Assembly (NCBI RefSeq): GCF_000321225.1 | Contig: NW_004450266.1 | Coordinates: 9,698,319-9,762,318 of the forward strand | From: Odobenus rosmarus divergens | Taxonomy: Eukaryota; Chordata; Mammalia; Carnivora; Odobenidae | Direction: 5' to 3' | Length of the DNA stretch: 64,000 bases | Shown: positions 23,988-36,567 of the stretch, piece after piece | Numbering within the stretch: position 1 is the first letter of the stretch | How the letters are laid out: the number at the start of each line of letters is the position of its first letter | Notes under the pieces: generated by a model | The model's database searches: none | What the model was told of the DNA's origin: nothing | The model's input: the letters and a program-made list of their open reading frames with translations, nothing else | Translations under genes and position numbers: made by a program

Positions 23988-24001
23988 TCACAGATGCTTT
24001 T

Positions 24002-24782
24002 ATGCTCTTCCTTCCAAAGGCATATAAACCTTGGCAGTCTTTCTATTTATGATATTAGCTGTCCTGGATGTTCAAAATCTTGGTGCATTTTTAGTTCATC
24101 AGAGTTTGCAAAATGGGAATATTCAAATTCTGCCATTTCTTCTTCATTTAATACACCTATGTGGAGATTAATGTCAGGATGAATTGTGATTCTTTCCCTT
24201 TATTTGCCAATTTGCAAATAGTGATTTAGATCCCTAACACCTTCCATAAACATTATTTTAGCATAATTTAAACTCATGCATTTATTAATATTTAATATGT
24301 TTTCATCCACTGTAGTTATTATTCTTAGAGATGTTTATAATTCCCAATATTTGGTCAGTGGGAGTCTTATTTAGTTGTCTCCTGAGTCCTTTCAAGATAA
24401 CTTTAGTAATCTTTGATAGCTTATATTTTATTTTTAAATCCTTTAGATCATCACTACTAATAAAACACAAATAAGTGAAAAAATTCACTATAACAATATT
24501 ACTGTGTCTATTTCATTACTAATACAAACATTACTAACCCCCAAAGACTATCTAGGCATGTGCAACAATAATCGCATTCAGATGTTCCTCATATTGAGTT
24601 ATCTTTTGGTTATATAAGAACCATAACTTTATATATATATTTGTATTTTATTATTTTGAAGTTATATTTGTCAAGAAAGCAAATATATAACATCTAGTAG
24701 CTTAATTACAAACTTAAATACAAGAAATATTAACCTACATTTGTACTTTTGCCCCAAAAGTCAAGAATATTAAGGGTGAGCT
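24002..24782. other. AT-rich non-coding stretch
   Basis: No gene or recognisable repeat is seen. Confidence 0.5.
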
Positions 24783-24791
24783 TCTTAATGG

Positions 24792-25016
24792 CTTTATTCA
24801 TTTATTTACTTTTTTATTTACAAAGATTCCTTTATTTATTTGTGAGAGAGAGTGAGCATGAGCAGGGAGGGGTAGAGGGAGAGGGAGAGAGAATCTTAAG
24901 CAGACTCTGTGCTGAGCATGAGCGGGAGGTGGGGCTTGATCTCATGATCCTGAGATCATGACCTGAGCGGAAACTAAGGGTCAGCTGCTTAAGTGACTGT
25001 GCCACCCAGGTGCCCC
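24792..25016 (-). mobile_element. Carnivore tRNA-derived SINE, reverse
   Basis: The minus-strand head is 'ggggcacctgggtggcacag' with the 'gatctcaggatcatgagatc' core of the older subfamily. Flanking TCTTAATGG copies at 24783-24791 and 25017-25025 are the target-site duplication. Confidence 0.93.
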
Positions 25017-25025
25017 TCTTAATGG

Positions 25026-27149
25026 TCTAATTTAAAACAAACTGCAAATAAGTCTGCATTTGCTACAGTGAAGGAAACATTACTGTACCTAATCTTCACC
25101 ACAAGTCTTGATATAAGTAAAATTTCTAAACCTGGTTTTGGTAGTAAACTGAATATCAGAGATGTTAAAAGGCTTTTGTAAGACAAATAACTAGTAAATG
25201 GTCAAGTTAAGACTAGAAATCTGGTCTTCAGTTTAATAATCTTTCTCCTACACCAAGAATAGGGATTTGGTATTTTAAGCCATCTTTGCGACAAATTACT
25301 TAAGTGAAAGTTCAAATTTCATTGAAGATATCATTAATTCTAAGTAAACTATAAAAAATACAGACATGAGTATATAACTTTTAGTTAAAATCATTTTTCC
25401 CAAAACTACAAATCAATCAATATCCATCATCTCTGAACTATTTCACTATCGCCAGAATTTTACCGTTTCTTTTCCTTTTCTTTTCTTCTGTTCTCTTCTC
25501 TTATCCTTATCCTTAGCCATAGCCTCTTCTTGACAAATGTGTGGTGCTATATTGTCTTTTCAGAGTAAAGGAAGAAAACTTCCTTGGGGTATTGGCAGAA
25601 ACTATAAATACTGAATTTCAGATCTGTATGGATTCTGTGAAATCAGCTTTTTGGTTTAAGGTACCTCATATATTCTCATCTCTTTTCTAAGTCAGAGAAG
25701 TGCCCTATCTTCCTGGGAAGAAATAAAACTGAAGAAGTTGAAACCACTTCAGAATGTATATATTTGCCTAAATGCAGTATTTGCATCACTCAGAGCCCCT
25801 TACGCTGGGTGACAATAGATGTTCAGTTTGGAGACTTAGCCCACAGGTATTGCTCCTGAAGTCCAGTACTAACTGGACTAACAAGCATTATTCTAGCCTG
25901 AGTCATTGCCCATAATCATAATAATGAAGTGATATGAATAATTTTCAACGACTTCTTTGTGTCAGGTTCTTTTCTCATATGGTAGGGCAATTTAATTAAG
26001 GGGGTACTGTATGTACCTCTTTGTTGCTGTTCAAGAATAAGAAAGGAGGAATGAAAGAAATGCCTTTGTCTGTCTTGTCTTACTAGTCTGCCATCCATCT
26101 CTCATTTAGAAAGGTTTAGGTTCTGCAATATCAGGTTTGCCTTTCCCCTAGTGCAGAATAAATCCCCACATAAAGAACTCCATAGCTTCAGAAGAGTAGA
26201 TATTGGAGGGATGGCTAATGATGGTGTGGGGCTGTGAGAAGCAGTATCTTAGACATTGTGAGTGGAGATGCAGAAAAGGCTGAGCTTGAGAGACTTATCT
26301 CACATGGAAAAAACACAATTTTGAGAAAGATCTTAGCAAAAACTATGGACACGTCTCCTACTTTCATTCTGCATTGTACACAGTGAGCTGTGTGGCTTGT
26401 GCAGGTGAAGCGCTCTGCTCCTTCCAGGCATGGCCGTAGGAGCTGCAGCAGCTGATTTTCCAAGCTCAGCTTTGTCATTTGCTACAAGAGCAACAATGTT
26501 TACTTCCATGAAGAGTCATTTTACCCCAAGCACACACCTACTGAAGAGGTTTAGCAATCTCGTTCTCCCTGTTGTGGGAGTGAGCTGCCCTTGGAGAAGA
26601 AGGTTTTGCCAATGTGCAGAAGATTTCAAAATCCAGGAATGCAATGACCTAAAGCCAGTTATTCCAAATTGGTTTATTTCTAGTAATAAAGGTAATACCA
26701 GTTTCATCTTCCTTTTTTTTTGTTTAATGTTACTGCTAAAATTGTGCAGGAATCCTGGCAGAGAAAAGTGGTTTAATTCATTAGCCTTTCTGATACCATC
26801 AATAGTATTCATTCAGCTATCGAAAAAATTTTATTTATTAAGTTGCTACTATGTACAAGGGACTGCTCCAAGGCTAATACTAATGTTCTAGATATGCACC
26901 TTGAAAAGGACTAGGTGGTTTTCTCACCATGGTGACTGAGCCCGATTGAAAAGGACAGAGCCTGACATATACACCTTTATAATTTTTCCCCATTCATTAA
27001 TTTAGTAATTATATGTGTTTTTTTACCATTAATTTAAGAAGGTATTACAATAAATATGTGTTGAATGAACAAATACATTAATAAATATTTGGAGTGGAGT
27101 ACAAATGTAAGGTAGTTGCACTGTGGTAGGAGAAAATTGAGGCCTCTGT
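25026..27149. other. Mostly single-copy non-coding stretch
   Basis: No gene is established. The segment 26220-26660 is less AT-rich than its surroundings and has opposing open frames (plus 26430-26891, 153 codons; minus 26215-26478 and 26516-26812). None shows a domain I recognise, and the frames overlap antisense, so coding is unproven. It could be a decayed pseudogene or unique non-coding DNA. Confidence 0.4.
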
Positions 27150-27345
27150 GGAGGCAGACAAAATTCAAAGTCTCAACTCTGTCACCTACCAGTAATTGGA
27201 TCTTCTTTACACCAGTGTTTAACCTCTGTCAGCCTCAGTTGCAGGATCTGTAAAATGGGGGAAATAGTATGAAGCTTATAGCATTATGGTAACTTTTATA
27301 AATAACATGAAGCTCTTGGCACATAGCAGGCACTTGGGTACAGAA
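27150..27345 (+). repeat. MIR-class ancient SINE
   Basis: Forward MIR motifs: 'caactctgtcacctaccag', 'ttaacctctgtcagcctcag', 'gatctgtaaaatgggggaaa', and finally 'ctcttggcacatagcaggca'. Confidence 0.8.
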
Positions 27346-29500
27346 ATAGAGCTATTTGAGAGAAAGACTGTTTTTGAGTTAAGCTCAGACCAAATGTATT
27401 CATTTGGTTCAGTACACATGCCTCTTATTTGAAACTTCATGCTATGAAGACACAAGGGAAAGAGACAGCAAATGTGATATTTATCACTCACATCACAGTT
27501 GCAGACCGATCAAAGGAAATACATTTACCACTTGACTGAGAAACAGTTTCATCTTGGTTGCTTGAGTATAGAATCTGAAAGGAGGAAAACATCTAAGCGT
27601 GAGTCCAATCAGAGCTCATTACTTTTGTGACAACAGAACTATTCATTTTGAAGTCAGTGAAAACGAAAATATTAACACAGGGATACAAATCAGTATTTGT
27701 GAAAGAATTAATTTACTTCAGAAAAGAATAAGAGTGATTCAGCAATTAGGCCTTCATAAAAGTTCAATAGTCTTATGTAGTGACACCACTACAATGAACT
27801 TGTCTTCCATTTTACTTGTAGAGTATAAGCATTTGCACAAAATTAACATCTGTAGGCAAAAAAAAGGGGGGGGGTGCGGAGTTGGAGAAAAATCCCTCAG
27901 TTGATGATCAAAAGCATCAGAAAACATTTAACGTCCCCCACCTGACCCCATTTCCTTGGTTTCCTGGGATGGATTCAGTGCTGGATGGGACTGAGATGCA
28001 TCAGTCAACCTTATTTAGACAGAGGGATCCCAGAAGACCTATTATCTATTTGAGAATGGGAGATAAGATTCTCTACAAGGGGGAGAAAAGTCATAGTCTG
28101 CAAAGTAAGCAGAAGAGTAGAGAACCCAAAGAGATAAAGGATTCACCAAATTGGATACCAGAACAGTTAGGAAATTAGATAAATGAGGCAAAGCTTAAAC
28201 ACAGAGAATCAAAGGGGAGACAGAAGTATGGCTTAATGATATTTCAACACTAATTTCCCTAATTCATATAGTATCTCTCTGTTATTTTCCTCTGATCTGG
28301 ATTTTGATAGGGTTGACCGAACCAGGAACATACCTCTAAAGCTGCAGAATCAGTCCCAGATCATGAAATCTAAGAAGGAGCTGCTGCAATTTCAAAAGGA
28401 CCTGTGGGGAGTGTGGGTGGTGGTATAAATCGCCATCTGCTGTTTGTTTTGTCCCCCTCCCTTTTTTTGGCTCTTCCTCTGTGGTTCAAGAGACTGACTC
28501 ATTTCTAGTCAACACCAAGTGTTGCTTGAAAATAAAAAATTTAATGTAAGTTTCTATACAACGTATTGGCTTTAACATTTTACCGTCTAACCTCTTTTAA
28601 AACGAAATATATATATATTTTCCACCAGAGTTGTTGCAAATACCATATAATCTTAATTCAGTTCAATCCATGCTTATTGAATTTATTCAGTATATCAATT
28701 TAATATCATACCTGTGCCTCAAGCTATTGGTAATATAAGACTCCAGTTTTCTTAGAGTCCAGTGGGAAGAATACTGTGCATATATGTAAACTTTGATTTA
28801 TCTGTTGGGGTGCACAAGAAGGGATTAAAGTATCAAATGCACTAGTCTAGACTGGTGGTCTCTAACTAGACACATGTGTCTTGGTGGTACACTGAGGTAT
28901 TCCAAAGAACCCAATTTCCAGGTCCTCAGCTGACCTGCCTGAGAACTTACCTGTGGTTCTTTTTTACGTCATTTTTCACAATCACCCTTCTCCCATGCTA
29001 CAAAAGAAAAGTATATAAAAATGAAACATAAAATTACCATACTGCACTGCCCAGAAATTGCAAACAAAGCAAACAAAACAAAACTGTGGGATGTCATGTA
29101 CATAAAAAATCTAAAATATTGGTGCTAGAGATGTTTCCTTTAATTAAAGCTCTATAATTCAACCACCATATCAATACAAGATACATTTCCAATTAAAATT
29201 GTTATGTTAGTAATGACCAGAATTTAAGTTGTTTGACTCAACTGTGTACTACTAATAATTATAGCTATAATGCACCAAAAGTATTTTTTAAATTATAAAA
29301 ATTTGCAGGAAATAAAAAATATTTGAGTATACACTTCTGTTGTAGAAGTATGATAGGCTGACCCATAAGAGATAAAAAGATTCAAATATAAAAATATATC
29401 ACATTGGGATAAAATTCTCGGAGGAAGTGAAATTAGATATATCAAGGAGAAAAATAGGTAAAAAACCTGTTCATGTATTTTTAAAATAGATTGTGATGGT
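27346..29500. other. Non-coding stretch
   Basis: No gene is recognised. The plus frames at 27599-27904 and 27882-28178 (101 and 98 codons) overlap each other, lack familiar motifs and span an A/G homopolymer run (about 27859-27874). I treat them as chance. Confidence 0.4.
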
Positions 29501-30060
29501 TAACAATTTACTTTCATATTTGAATTTCATTAGATATATTTAAAACATCCTATGATTATACTTATTCAATGATCCTAATTGTTCCTTTTTCTCTTGTCTG
29601 CTTTCACCAGTAATGAAAGGGCGAGACTCACATTCCTTCCATATCTGTTTGGTATATACTTCTCCATCTTTTTAATTTCAAAACCTATATATACTTTTTA
29701 AAACATTTGTGGTTTTTTTAAACATATAGTTGGCTTGAAAAATCAATTAAGCAATTATCTTTTAATTAGAAACATGTAGCTGAGCACTTATATTTAATGT
29801 AGTTATTAGTATACATAGGTTTAAAACTATATTTTAGGGTATTTTTTTCTATTTATCCTGCCTAGCATTTGTTCTATGTTTCTCCCATTCCCTGCCTTCT
29901 TTTAATTTTTTTTTATTATTCCACTATTCCTCTTTGTTTAGAAGATAAAAAATCACTTACTAATCCTTCAGTGGTTATCCTGACAATTTCAATGTGCTGC
30001 TTTTCTTATCAGGATAGTTACTTTTACCTTCTTCCTAGGCAGTATTAAAGAACTTCTGGC
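29500..30060 (-). mobile_element. Probable old L1M-type 3' region, reverse
   Basis: The order 'ccctgccttcttttaatttt', 'ttcagtggttatcctgacaa', 'gttacttttaccttcttcc' follows the reverse complement of an old mammalian L1 3' UTR as I remember it. Divergence is high. Confidence 0.4.
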
Positions 30061-30573
30061 AGGAAATCTCTATGCACTCGGGATTCATCAAACTAGCTTC
30101 TGTTCATCACTTTAGTGTTAACTCTACTTTCTCAGAGTAACCTATTCTAAAAAAACCCTTCCCTCAAACTAAACCCCTAAATTAAAGCAAACAAACAAAA
30201 TTAACCCTGTGCTCATCTCCAATTGCACTATATGCTTTTATTAAAATATCTTATTGTAAATTAGTAATATCTTTTATTTGAATGATTTATTTAAAGCCTA
30301 GTTCCTCCACTAGAAGGTTAAAAGGTAAATTTCATGGGATTAGGGACATTTGAACCTTGTATGCTGTTGTATCTCTGCACCTGGATCTTTGTAGACAATA
30401 AGATGCTTATTTACAGCATAGTACAAACGCTCCCACGATAGCGGATTTTGAACTAATAACTAGACATCACTAAATGCAAATTTGGGAAGAGACATACAAC
30501 TGGCTTCAGGACACAAATGAAAGAAGGATTTTTGTCACTTGCATTATAAATTATTAGAAACCTACTAAACTAG

Positions 30574-30792
30574 GGGCACCTGGGTGGCACAGTTGGTTAA
30601 GTGACAGACTCTTGGTTTCAGCTCAGGTCCAAATTTCAGGATGGTGAGATCAAGCCTGCATCCTGCACTGGGTTCCGTGCTCAGCAAGAGTCTGCTTAAG
30701 GTTCTCTCTGCCCCTCATGCCACACCCCACTCCACCCCCACCTACACAAGTGTACCCTCTCTCCCAAGTAAATAAATAAATCTTAAAAAAAT
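30574..30792 (+). mobile_element. Carnivore tRNA-derived SINE with perfect 16-base duplication
   Basis: The head 'gggcacctgggtggcacagt' starts at 30575, the body contains 'cagcaagagtctgcttaagg', and the tail is AAATAAATAAATCTTAAAA. AAACCTACTAAACTAG is identical at 30558-30573 and 30793-30808. Confidence 0.97.
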
Positions 30793-30808
30793 AAACCTAC
30801 TAAACTAG

Positions 30809-32410
30809 ATCCAAAATTCTCCTCTTTTTATGGTCTAAATTCATATTTGAAAAATGAAAAATCCTTGACATAAGGAATATTTTAAGAGATTATTTTGTGG
30901 TATATTTAGTTTGGGTTATTATTATATATTTATTTTCCTTCAAATCATTTAAGTTTTCTGTTACATTAACATCTATGCTTTTACTAAGTCCAGGTATATC
31001 AGATAATCAAATTATTAGTTTCATGATCCATTTGAATAAAAGCTGATTTAACTAATAACCTCAGCATATTTAGGTTCATCAAATGAAATATATATAAAGA
31101 TATATATTAATATAATATATATATACACATACCTTTATATATATTACATTAATATATATACCTTTTGATGAGGTATTTATATATAATATGATATAATATT
31201 ATTACATATTAATATAATAATATATTATTAACAATGTTATGAATAAATATACATGCCTTTGATGAGGAGAGTGGTCTGGCTACATTTAGTTAACCATATG
31301 GCATATAACCCATTTCCCTGCCCCCCAAACTCTAGATAGACAAAAGCTCACCTAATGCATTTCCGTAAGTGCAACCCATTGCAAACCTCCCATTTAAAAT
31401 AAGACAAGGAGAAATGGAAAATAAGCATAGGTCATTGATATATTACTAAGCTAACGGATTTCTTGCTAAGAAAGCCAAAGATTGATTTACATTAAAAATG
31501 TGATTTACTCCAGAAAGAGGATAATTAAGCATTAGTCAATAGCTAAGGCATTTTAACAGTATCTTTCTAACAGCTGAAAGTGCATTAAAAGACTAAAATC
31601 TGGACCTGAGAAAAGCTTCATTAATTAAACAAAAATCCTTTGTCTTCATACTGGGAAACTGTCAAAATGTTTTCAGAAATGGATATCAGATTAAACAGAT
31701 ACACAGTTACACACATAAATACTCTGAGTTCCTATGGGTCCGAGAAGCTGGAAGCGTTAGCCATTTGATGAATTCAAACTGGGAGAATAATTTAGATTAT
31801 ATCAATGTCTTATGCATCATCAGAATGAATTTAGTAAGCATAGTATGTATGGAGGGTTCTGTACTCAGCTAAGCCTAGTGGGGAATATTATTGGAGGCTT
31901 GAAAAAAGTTCCCTGACTTTGAGGTGCTTTGACCTGAACTTGGGGAACAGAACAAAGGCAGATGAAATGATAAATGTGTAAGCACACCCTCTTTGGATAG
32001 TACCATGTAAGGAGCATTTAGTGGAAGGATTAGTGAGTGTGGACTACAGAAGTCTCAGAGAATGCCGCCTGGGAAAAAACTGTGCGTGTGTGTCTGTGTG
32101 CGGTGTGGGGGCAGTGTTGAGTAAGGGTAGACCTACTTTAAACATGGGTAAAAATTTTCAATCTTGGGAATCTTCAGGATTCATCAATCTTTTAATCTTT
32201 TAAACATGGGTAAAATTGGGAAGGATGGGAGGGTCATAGCTCCTTTGGAGGGAAGTTGCCTAACCAAAGATTAAGAGAAAGAATGATCAGGGGCCTGCCA
32301 AGCCTACTGAGATATTTAGAACACTAGCCTGATTTCCTTAACTCATGTGGGCCAAGATACATCAGTGTCTAATGACCTTGAAATACTAATAGGAAAATAA
32401 TGCTGATAAA
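30809..32410. other. AT-rich non-coding stretch with TA-rich tract
   Basis: A low-complexity (TA)-rich tract lies at about 31085-31245. No gene is seen. Confidence 0.55.
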
Positions 32411-32414
32411 AATA

Positions 32415-32590
32415 ACAATAGGCAATTTAATGTGAAAACTATGCAGATGATTTTATTTTTGCAACAACTCTATGTGCATATTATTTCACTTTACAGATGG
32501 TAAACTGATTCTTAGGTGGAATAAGTAGCCAGTCTCAAATCATACACTAACACATGAGAGAATTGGGCTTTAAATGCCTCTCAAGTATAT
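32415..32590 (-). repeat. MIR/L2-class ancient repeat, reverse
   Basis: Reverse MIR pattern: 'cactttacagatggtaaact', 'aatcatacactaacacatga', 'gaattgggctttaaatgcct'. Confidence 0.6.
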
Positions 32591-32799
32591 CCACAGGCAA
32601 AGTTAAAGGAAGGTTACAAAAATGCCTTAATCCCTGCTCTCTAGGAGGGAAAAAGAAACCAACACTTAAACACACACTTAAGCACACAGAGTAGGAAGTG
32701 GATCCTGACCCATGCAATTTCTAATGTGTCCTCCAGCTCTTTCATGTGGATTTGTCCCCTCGACTCAGTAAAGTCACCAGTAAGGAGTATGACACAAGA

Positions 32800-32990
32800 A
32801 CAAGCATGGATTTTGGGATCAGTAGACTCTCTTTCCAGGCCTGCTCAATACTTTATGACTTTGTTTGGCAGCCTAACTTTCAGTTTCAGCTTCCTGAGAC
32901 TACTTTTCTCTATAGAGTGAGGGTATAAAACCCACTTTACCTAATTGTTGAGAAGGTGAAATGTGGTAATGCATGTTGTATATGTAGTAC
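32800..32990 (+). repeat. MIR-class ancient SINE
   Basis: Forward pattern: 'tactttatgactttgtttgg', 'gcctaactttcagtttcagc', 'gagtgagggtataaaaccca', 'aattgttgagaaggtgaaat'. Confidence 0.7.
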
Positions 32991-33289
32991 AGGATATATG
33001 GCCTTAATTATTACGATTCCAACCTACAGAGAGAAAAGCCTGGTTACATTCTATCATCGGCCCTTAGTAAATGGAACCACAACCAGGATTTGTTGTATTC
33101 TGCTTTGTTTTACAGGCATGCATGTACATTTGTTCTCATCAAGGGAACAGTGTCTCAGAGGACAAAGGCTATGGTTCATTTGCTTGCAGACCCCCTCTCC
33201 CACCTGGGGACACAGAAATAGTCTAGCATGTTTTCAGACATAATCAGGAGGTACCTTCTTTAAAAACTGAGAAAGGAATGTCTAGGGGA

Positions 33290-33450
33290 AGGCAGACAGT
33301 AAATGCTTAGCACATGGTTATTATTATTAATCCTATTTTGTAGATATGAAGACTGAGGTCCAAAGAGGTTATCAGCCAACTTGCACAACTCATGGCAGGT
33401 GGAGTTGGGATTTAAAACAAATAGTGTAGTTCCAGGGTTTGTACTCACTT
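33290..33450 (-). repeat. MIR-class ancient SINE, reverse
   Basis: Reverse pattern: 'gtaaatgcttagcacatggt', 'ttttgtagatatgaagactg', 'aaagaggttatcagccaact', 'atggcaggtggagttgggat'. Confidence 0.75.
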
Positions 33451-33530
33451 GTTTTGCTGTAAAAAATATATTGGATTCAAATTTCAGCCCACCCTCCTTA
33501 CTGCACAACCTCTCCGAATACACATAATGT

Positions 33531-33551
33531 ACACACACACACACACACACA
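33531..33551 (+). repeat. (AC)n microsatellite
   Basis: About ten AC units. Confidence 0.95.
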
Positions 33552-33805
33552 TACATGCTTCACTGATCCATTAAAAAATACTCAGTCACTTAATTTCAGC
33601 CTGACTGATGCTCAAAAGGCAGAAACAAAGATACTCTAAACAGGTCCATAACCAACAATAAATGGAAATACACGTGTCATAAATTATTATAGAATCTACA
33701 GTCAAATAATATGTTTGTTATGGTGGGAATGCAGAGGAGAGAATGCTTGGCTCTCCCATTAGTGTCAGCAAAGTCTTCATAGAGAAGGCAAGGCTCTCTA
33801 TTTTG

Positions 33806-34012
33806 TTTTGTTTTGTTTTAAAAGATTTACTTATTCATTGAGAGAGAGAAAGAGAGAGAACACAAGCAGGAGGGGCAGAGGGAGAGAATCTCAAGCAGAC
33901 TTACACTGAGTGTGGAGCCCATGGGGGTCTCGATCTCACAACCCTGAGATCATGACCTGAGTGGAAACCCAGAATTGGTCACTCAACCAACTGCGCCATC
34001 CTGTCACCCCAA
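33806..34012 (-). mobile_element. Carnivore tRNA-derived SINE, reverse, perfect 17-base duplication
   Basis: The minus-strand head is diverged ('ggggtgacaggatggcgcag'). CAAGGCTCTCTATTTTG is identical at 33789-33805 and 34013-34029. Retention of a perfect duplication next to a mutated head suggests that the duplication escaped mutation by chance or that the source copy was already diverged. Confidence 0.95.
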
Positions 34013-34029
34013 CAAGGCTCTCTATTTTG

Positions 34030-35335
34030 AAAGATGACCAACCAGGCATTGAAAACAGGTATTGGAGAGTACCTGGTAAATAATAATTTCATGTGAAATT
34101 GGGCTATTAATGTAAAGTTCTGCAGAGTGGTCCTCTCAGAACAATTGTTTGGTGTAGTATTTTAAAAAGGCCTTATCTGGATAGACTAGGCAAATACTTA
34201 CTTAAATAGGGTAAACAAAGAAACACAATTTGGGATTTTTCTTCCTTGTTTTCCTAGGTCATTGTGTATATCTCAGAGTTGTTCCTTTGCTAATGGTACT
34301 TGTAATTTTTCAAGCTGGTGACAGACTGTAAAGTTTGTTTGAAAAATATTGTAATATCCTTTTCTAGGTAGCATTTCTTAGGGCAAACTTTCCAAAACAA
34401 AATAAACAAAACAAAAAACTTTTGGATGATGATGATTCTGGGCCCTTGGTCATCTGGCATATGAGAAATGTGAGGTTCAGCCTGTGACCACTTTCGCACA
34501 ATGGTCACTTCAGAATGTTTGTTACATTTCATTGTAATACAATTCTTCTCTTGCTAGCTTTCTAACCCAGATGACCACATCATTCTGCCCATTTCAACTC
34601 TTTAGAGGTCCTTTAAATCTTGCCTGATTTCAGCTAATTATGTACCTGGGTAACCAGTCACTCTCCAATCTACAAACAAATCCATTACTGAGAAATCTTG
34701 CTCTTGGGAGTCAAGTATGCATTCCTTCATTAAGGGAAATGTGATATTAGTTTTAAGTGGCCTTTATTGGAAGATAAAAAATATATATATTTATATTTAT
34801 ATAAATATAAAAAAGAAAGTTGCTGGCATCTCCCTTGGTTCTCAAAGTGTTTTGGTTCAATCAACAGCTGTAGCTTTGGGAGAAGGGACTCTGTGGAAAA
34901 CAATGAAAATAATAAAATGAAAAACACAAAAGGAATAGTATCAAAAACAACAACATCACAAATCCCACTGGCTCTTTTCCACTTTCCCATGCAGGATCTT
35001 AGCCTTTACAGAATCCCAGCTTTTCTAGGAGTTGTCAGGGGATTTCTCATATGAGCTTGTGAACCATCTTCTCTTTAAGATGGTACCATTGCTCTGTTAA
35101 TAGGCATCCACTGAGCAACACTTTGCTGAGGACCCTCTTGTAGTTGGAGCTCTACACCCATACAGCTCCACAGCTGTACAGTATGCAGTTGTGCTATGTG
35201 AGAAAATACCCTGTCCCATTAGTATTATGTCCCATAAGATGGGTTCCAAATCAGCAATTATGGTGTCCTAGTTTCCTACAGTTCTTGTTGAAAAAAAAAT
35301 TAAATGGAAAAATAAACCTGTGGTAGCTTATAATG
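34030..35335. other. Non-coding stretch
   Basis: No gene is recognised. A short TA-rich patch sits at 34780-34812. Overlapping opposing frames near 34717-35054 have no recognisable content. Confidence 0.45.
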
Positions 35336-35339
35336 CTCT

Positions 35340-35450
35340 TGCACATAAATGTTCACATTTTATCCCACAACAAGGAGATGAAACAGGTATTATTATTCTC
35401 ATTTTACATATGAAGAATCTGAGCCAATGTGTCAGAGCAACAGTCCTTTC
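35340..35450 (-). repeat. MIR/L2-class fragment, reverse
   Basis: 'ggtattattattctcatttt' followed by 'acatatgaagaatctgagcc' is the reverse of the conserved MIR/L2 3' segment. Confidence 0.55.
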
Positions 35451-35721
35451 TGCTCTTCTGAGTGTTCTCTGAAACACCATTTTCCACAATGGAAAACAGT
35501 CCCAAAATTTGGGTTAGGTCTTTGCAAAATCCAAAATGTTAATCTACATGTTCAGAAAAAGCAGACACTTGTCAAGTTGTTGGCAAACCAGTAAAGTTAT
35601 TTATTACTCTATCATACTAACATAAGGACTCTGCTGACTGATTGCTAGTACCAGTGTTTCTACTGAGATCCCTGTTCCTTATCATAATTCCCTACTTCAG
35701 AGGCCAATTGGTCTTTGTAAC

Positions 35722-35985
35722 CTTTTTTTTTTAATTATGTTATGTTAGTCACCATACAATACATCATTTGTTTTTGATGTAGTGTTCCATGATTCATTGT
35801 TTTCATATAACACCCAGTGCTCCTTGCAATACATGCCCTCCTTAATACCCGTCACCAGGCTAACCCATCCCCCCACCCTCCTCCCCTCTAAAACCCTCAG
35901 TTTGTTTCTCAGAGTCCATAGTCTCTCATGGTTTGTCTTCCTCCTCCGATTTCCACACCCCCCCTTCATGGCCCCTGTAATCTTA
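35722..35985 (-). mobile_element. LINE-1 3' UTR fragment, reverse
   Basis: The T tract at 35722 is followed by 'attatgttatgttagtcacc' and 'gatgtagtgttccatgattc', the reverse complement of the 3' end seen at 38220-38290 and 63540-63600. Only about 260 bases of 3' UTR are present, so it is severely 5'-truncated. Short frames on either strand here are UTR artefacts. Confidence 0.92.
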
Positions 35986-36130
35986 AAACATATTTTTATA
36001 GTCTTCATATATTCCACATCTAAATGGATCTATACATGTATGTAGATCTTAAACTAGACTTTAAATAGAACTTAAGAAGAAACCCCAGTTACTTGAACTA
36101 GCCATACCATAACAAGATAGATGCAGTTTT

Positions 36131-36323
36131 GGGCACCTGGGTGGCTCAGTCGTTAAGCGTCTGCCTTTGGCTCAGGTCATGATCCCAGGGTCCTGGGATC
36201 GAGTCCCACAACGGGCTCCCTGCTCAGCGGGAAGCCTGCTTCTCCCTCTCCCAACACCCTGCTTGTGTTCCTGCTCTTGCTGTGTCTCTCTGTCAAATAA
36301 ATAAATAAAATCTTTAAAAAAAA
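36131..36323 (+). mobile_element. Carnivore tRNA-derived SINE, young subfamily, perfect duplication
   Basis: The head is 'gggcacctgggtggctcagt', the core 'gatcccagggtcctgggatc', the body 'gaagcctgcttctccctctc', and the tail CAAATAAATAAATAAAATC plus poly(A). AAGATAGATGCAGTTTT at 36114-36130 and 36324-36340 is identical. Confidence 0.97.
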
Positions 36324-36567
36324 AAGATAGATGCAGTTTTAAAGTAGATATATCTACACAAAACATGAAATAAAAATAGGTATAAAAATAAGTATAAAAA
36401 TATGTTTACATCCAAACATTTAGAAATACATCTATCTGTGTAGAACACTGACAGATTTCCCTTCTACACAGAACTATAGAGTTTTTAAACTATTACCCAC
36501 TACTAGTTGACCTGGAATCATTCTTATTTTTCGTCTTTACTACTTTTGAGAATAAGAATATTGTTTT

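Noticed and set aside
27599..28178. Two overlapping plus-strand frames of about 100 codons
   Set aside because: No family match from memory, different frames, and one crosses an A/G homopolymer run.
31085..31245. AT-rich tract as a replication origin or matrix attachment region
   Set aside because: It is a simple TA-rich low-complexity stretch; no specific motif supports such a role.
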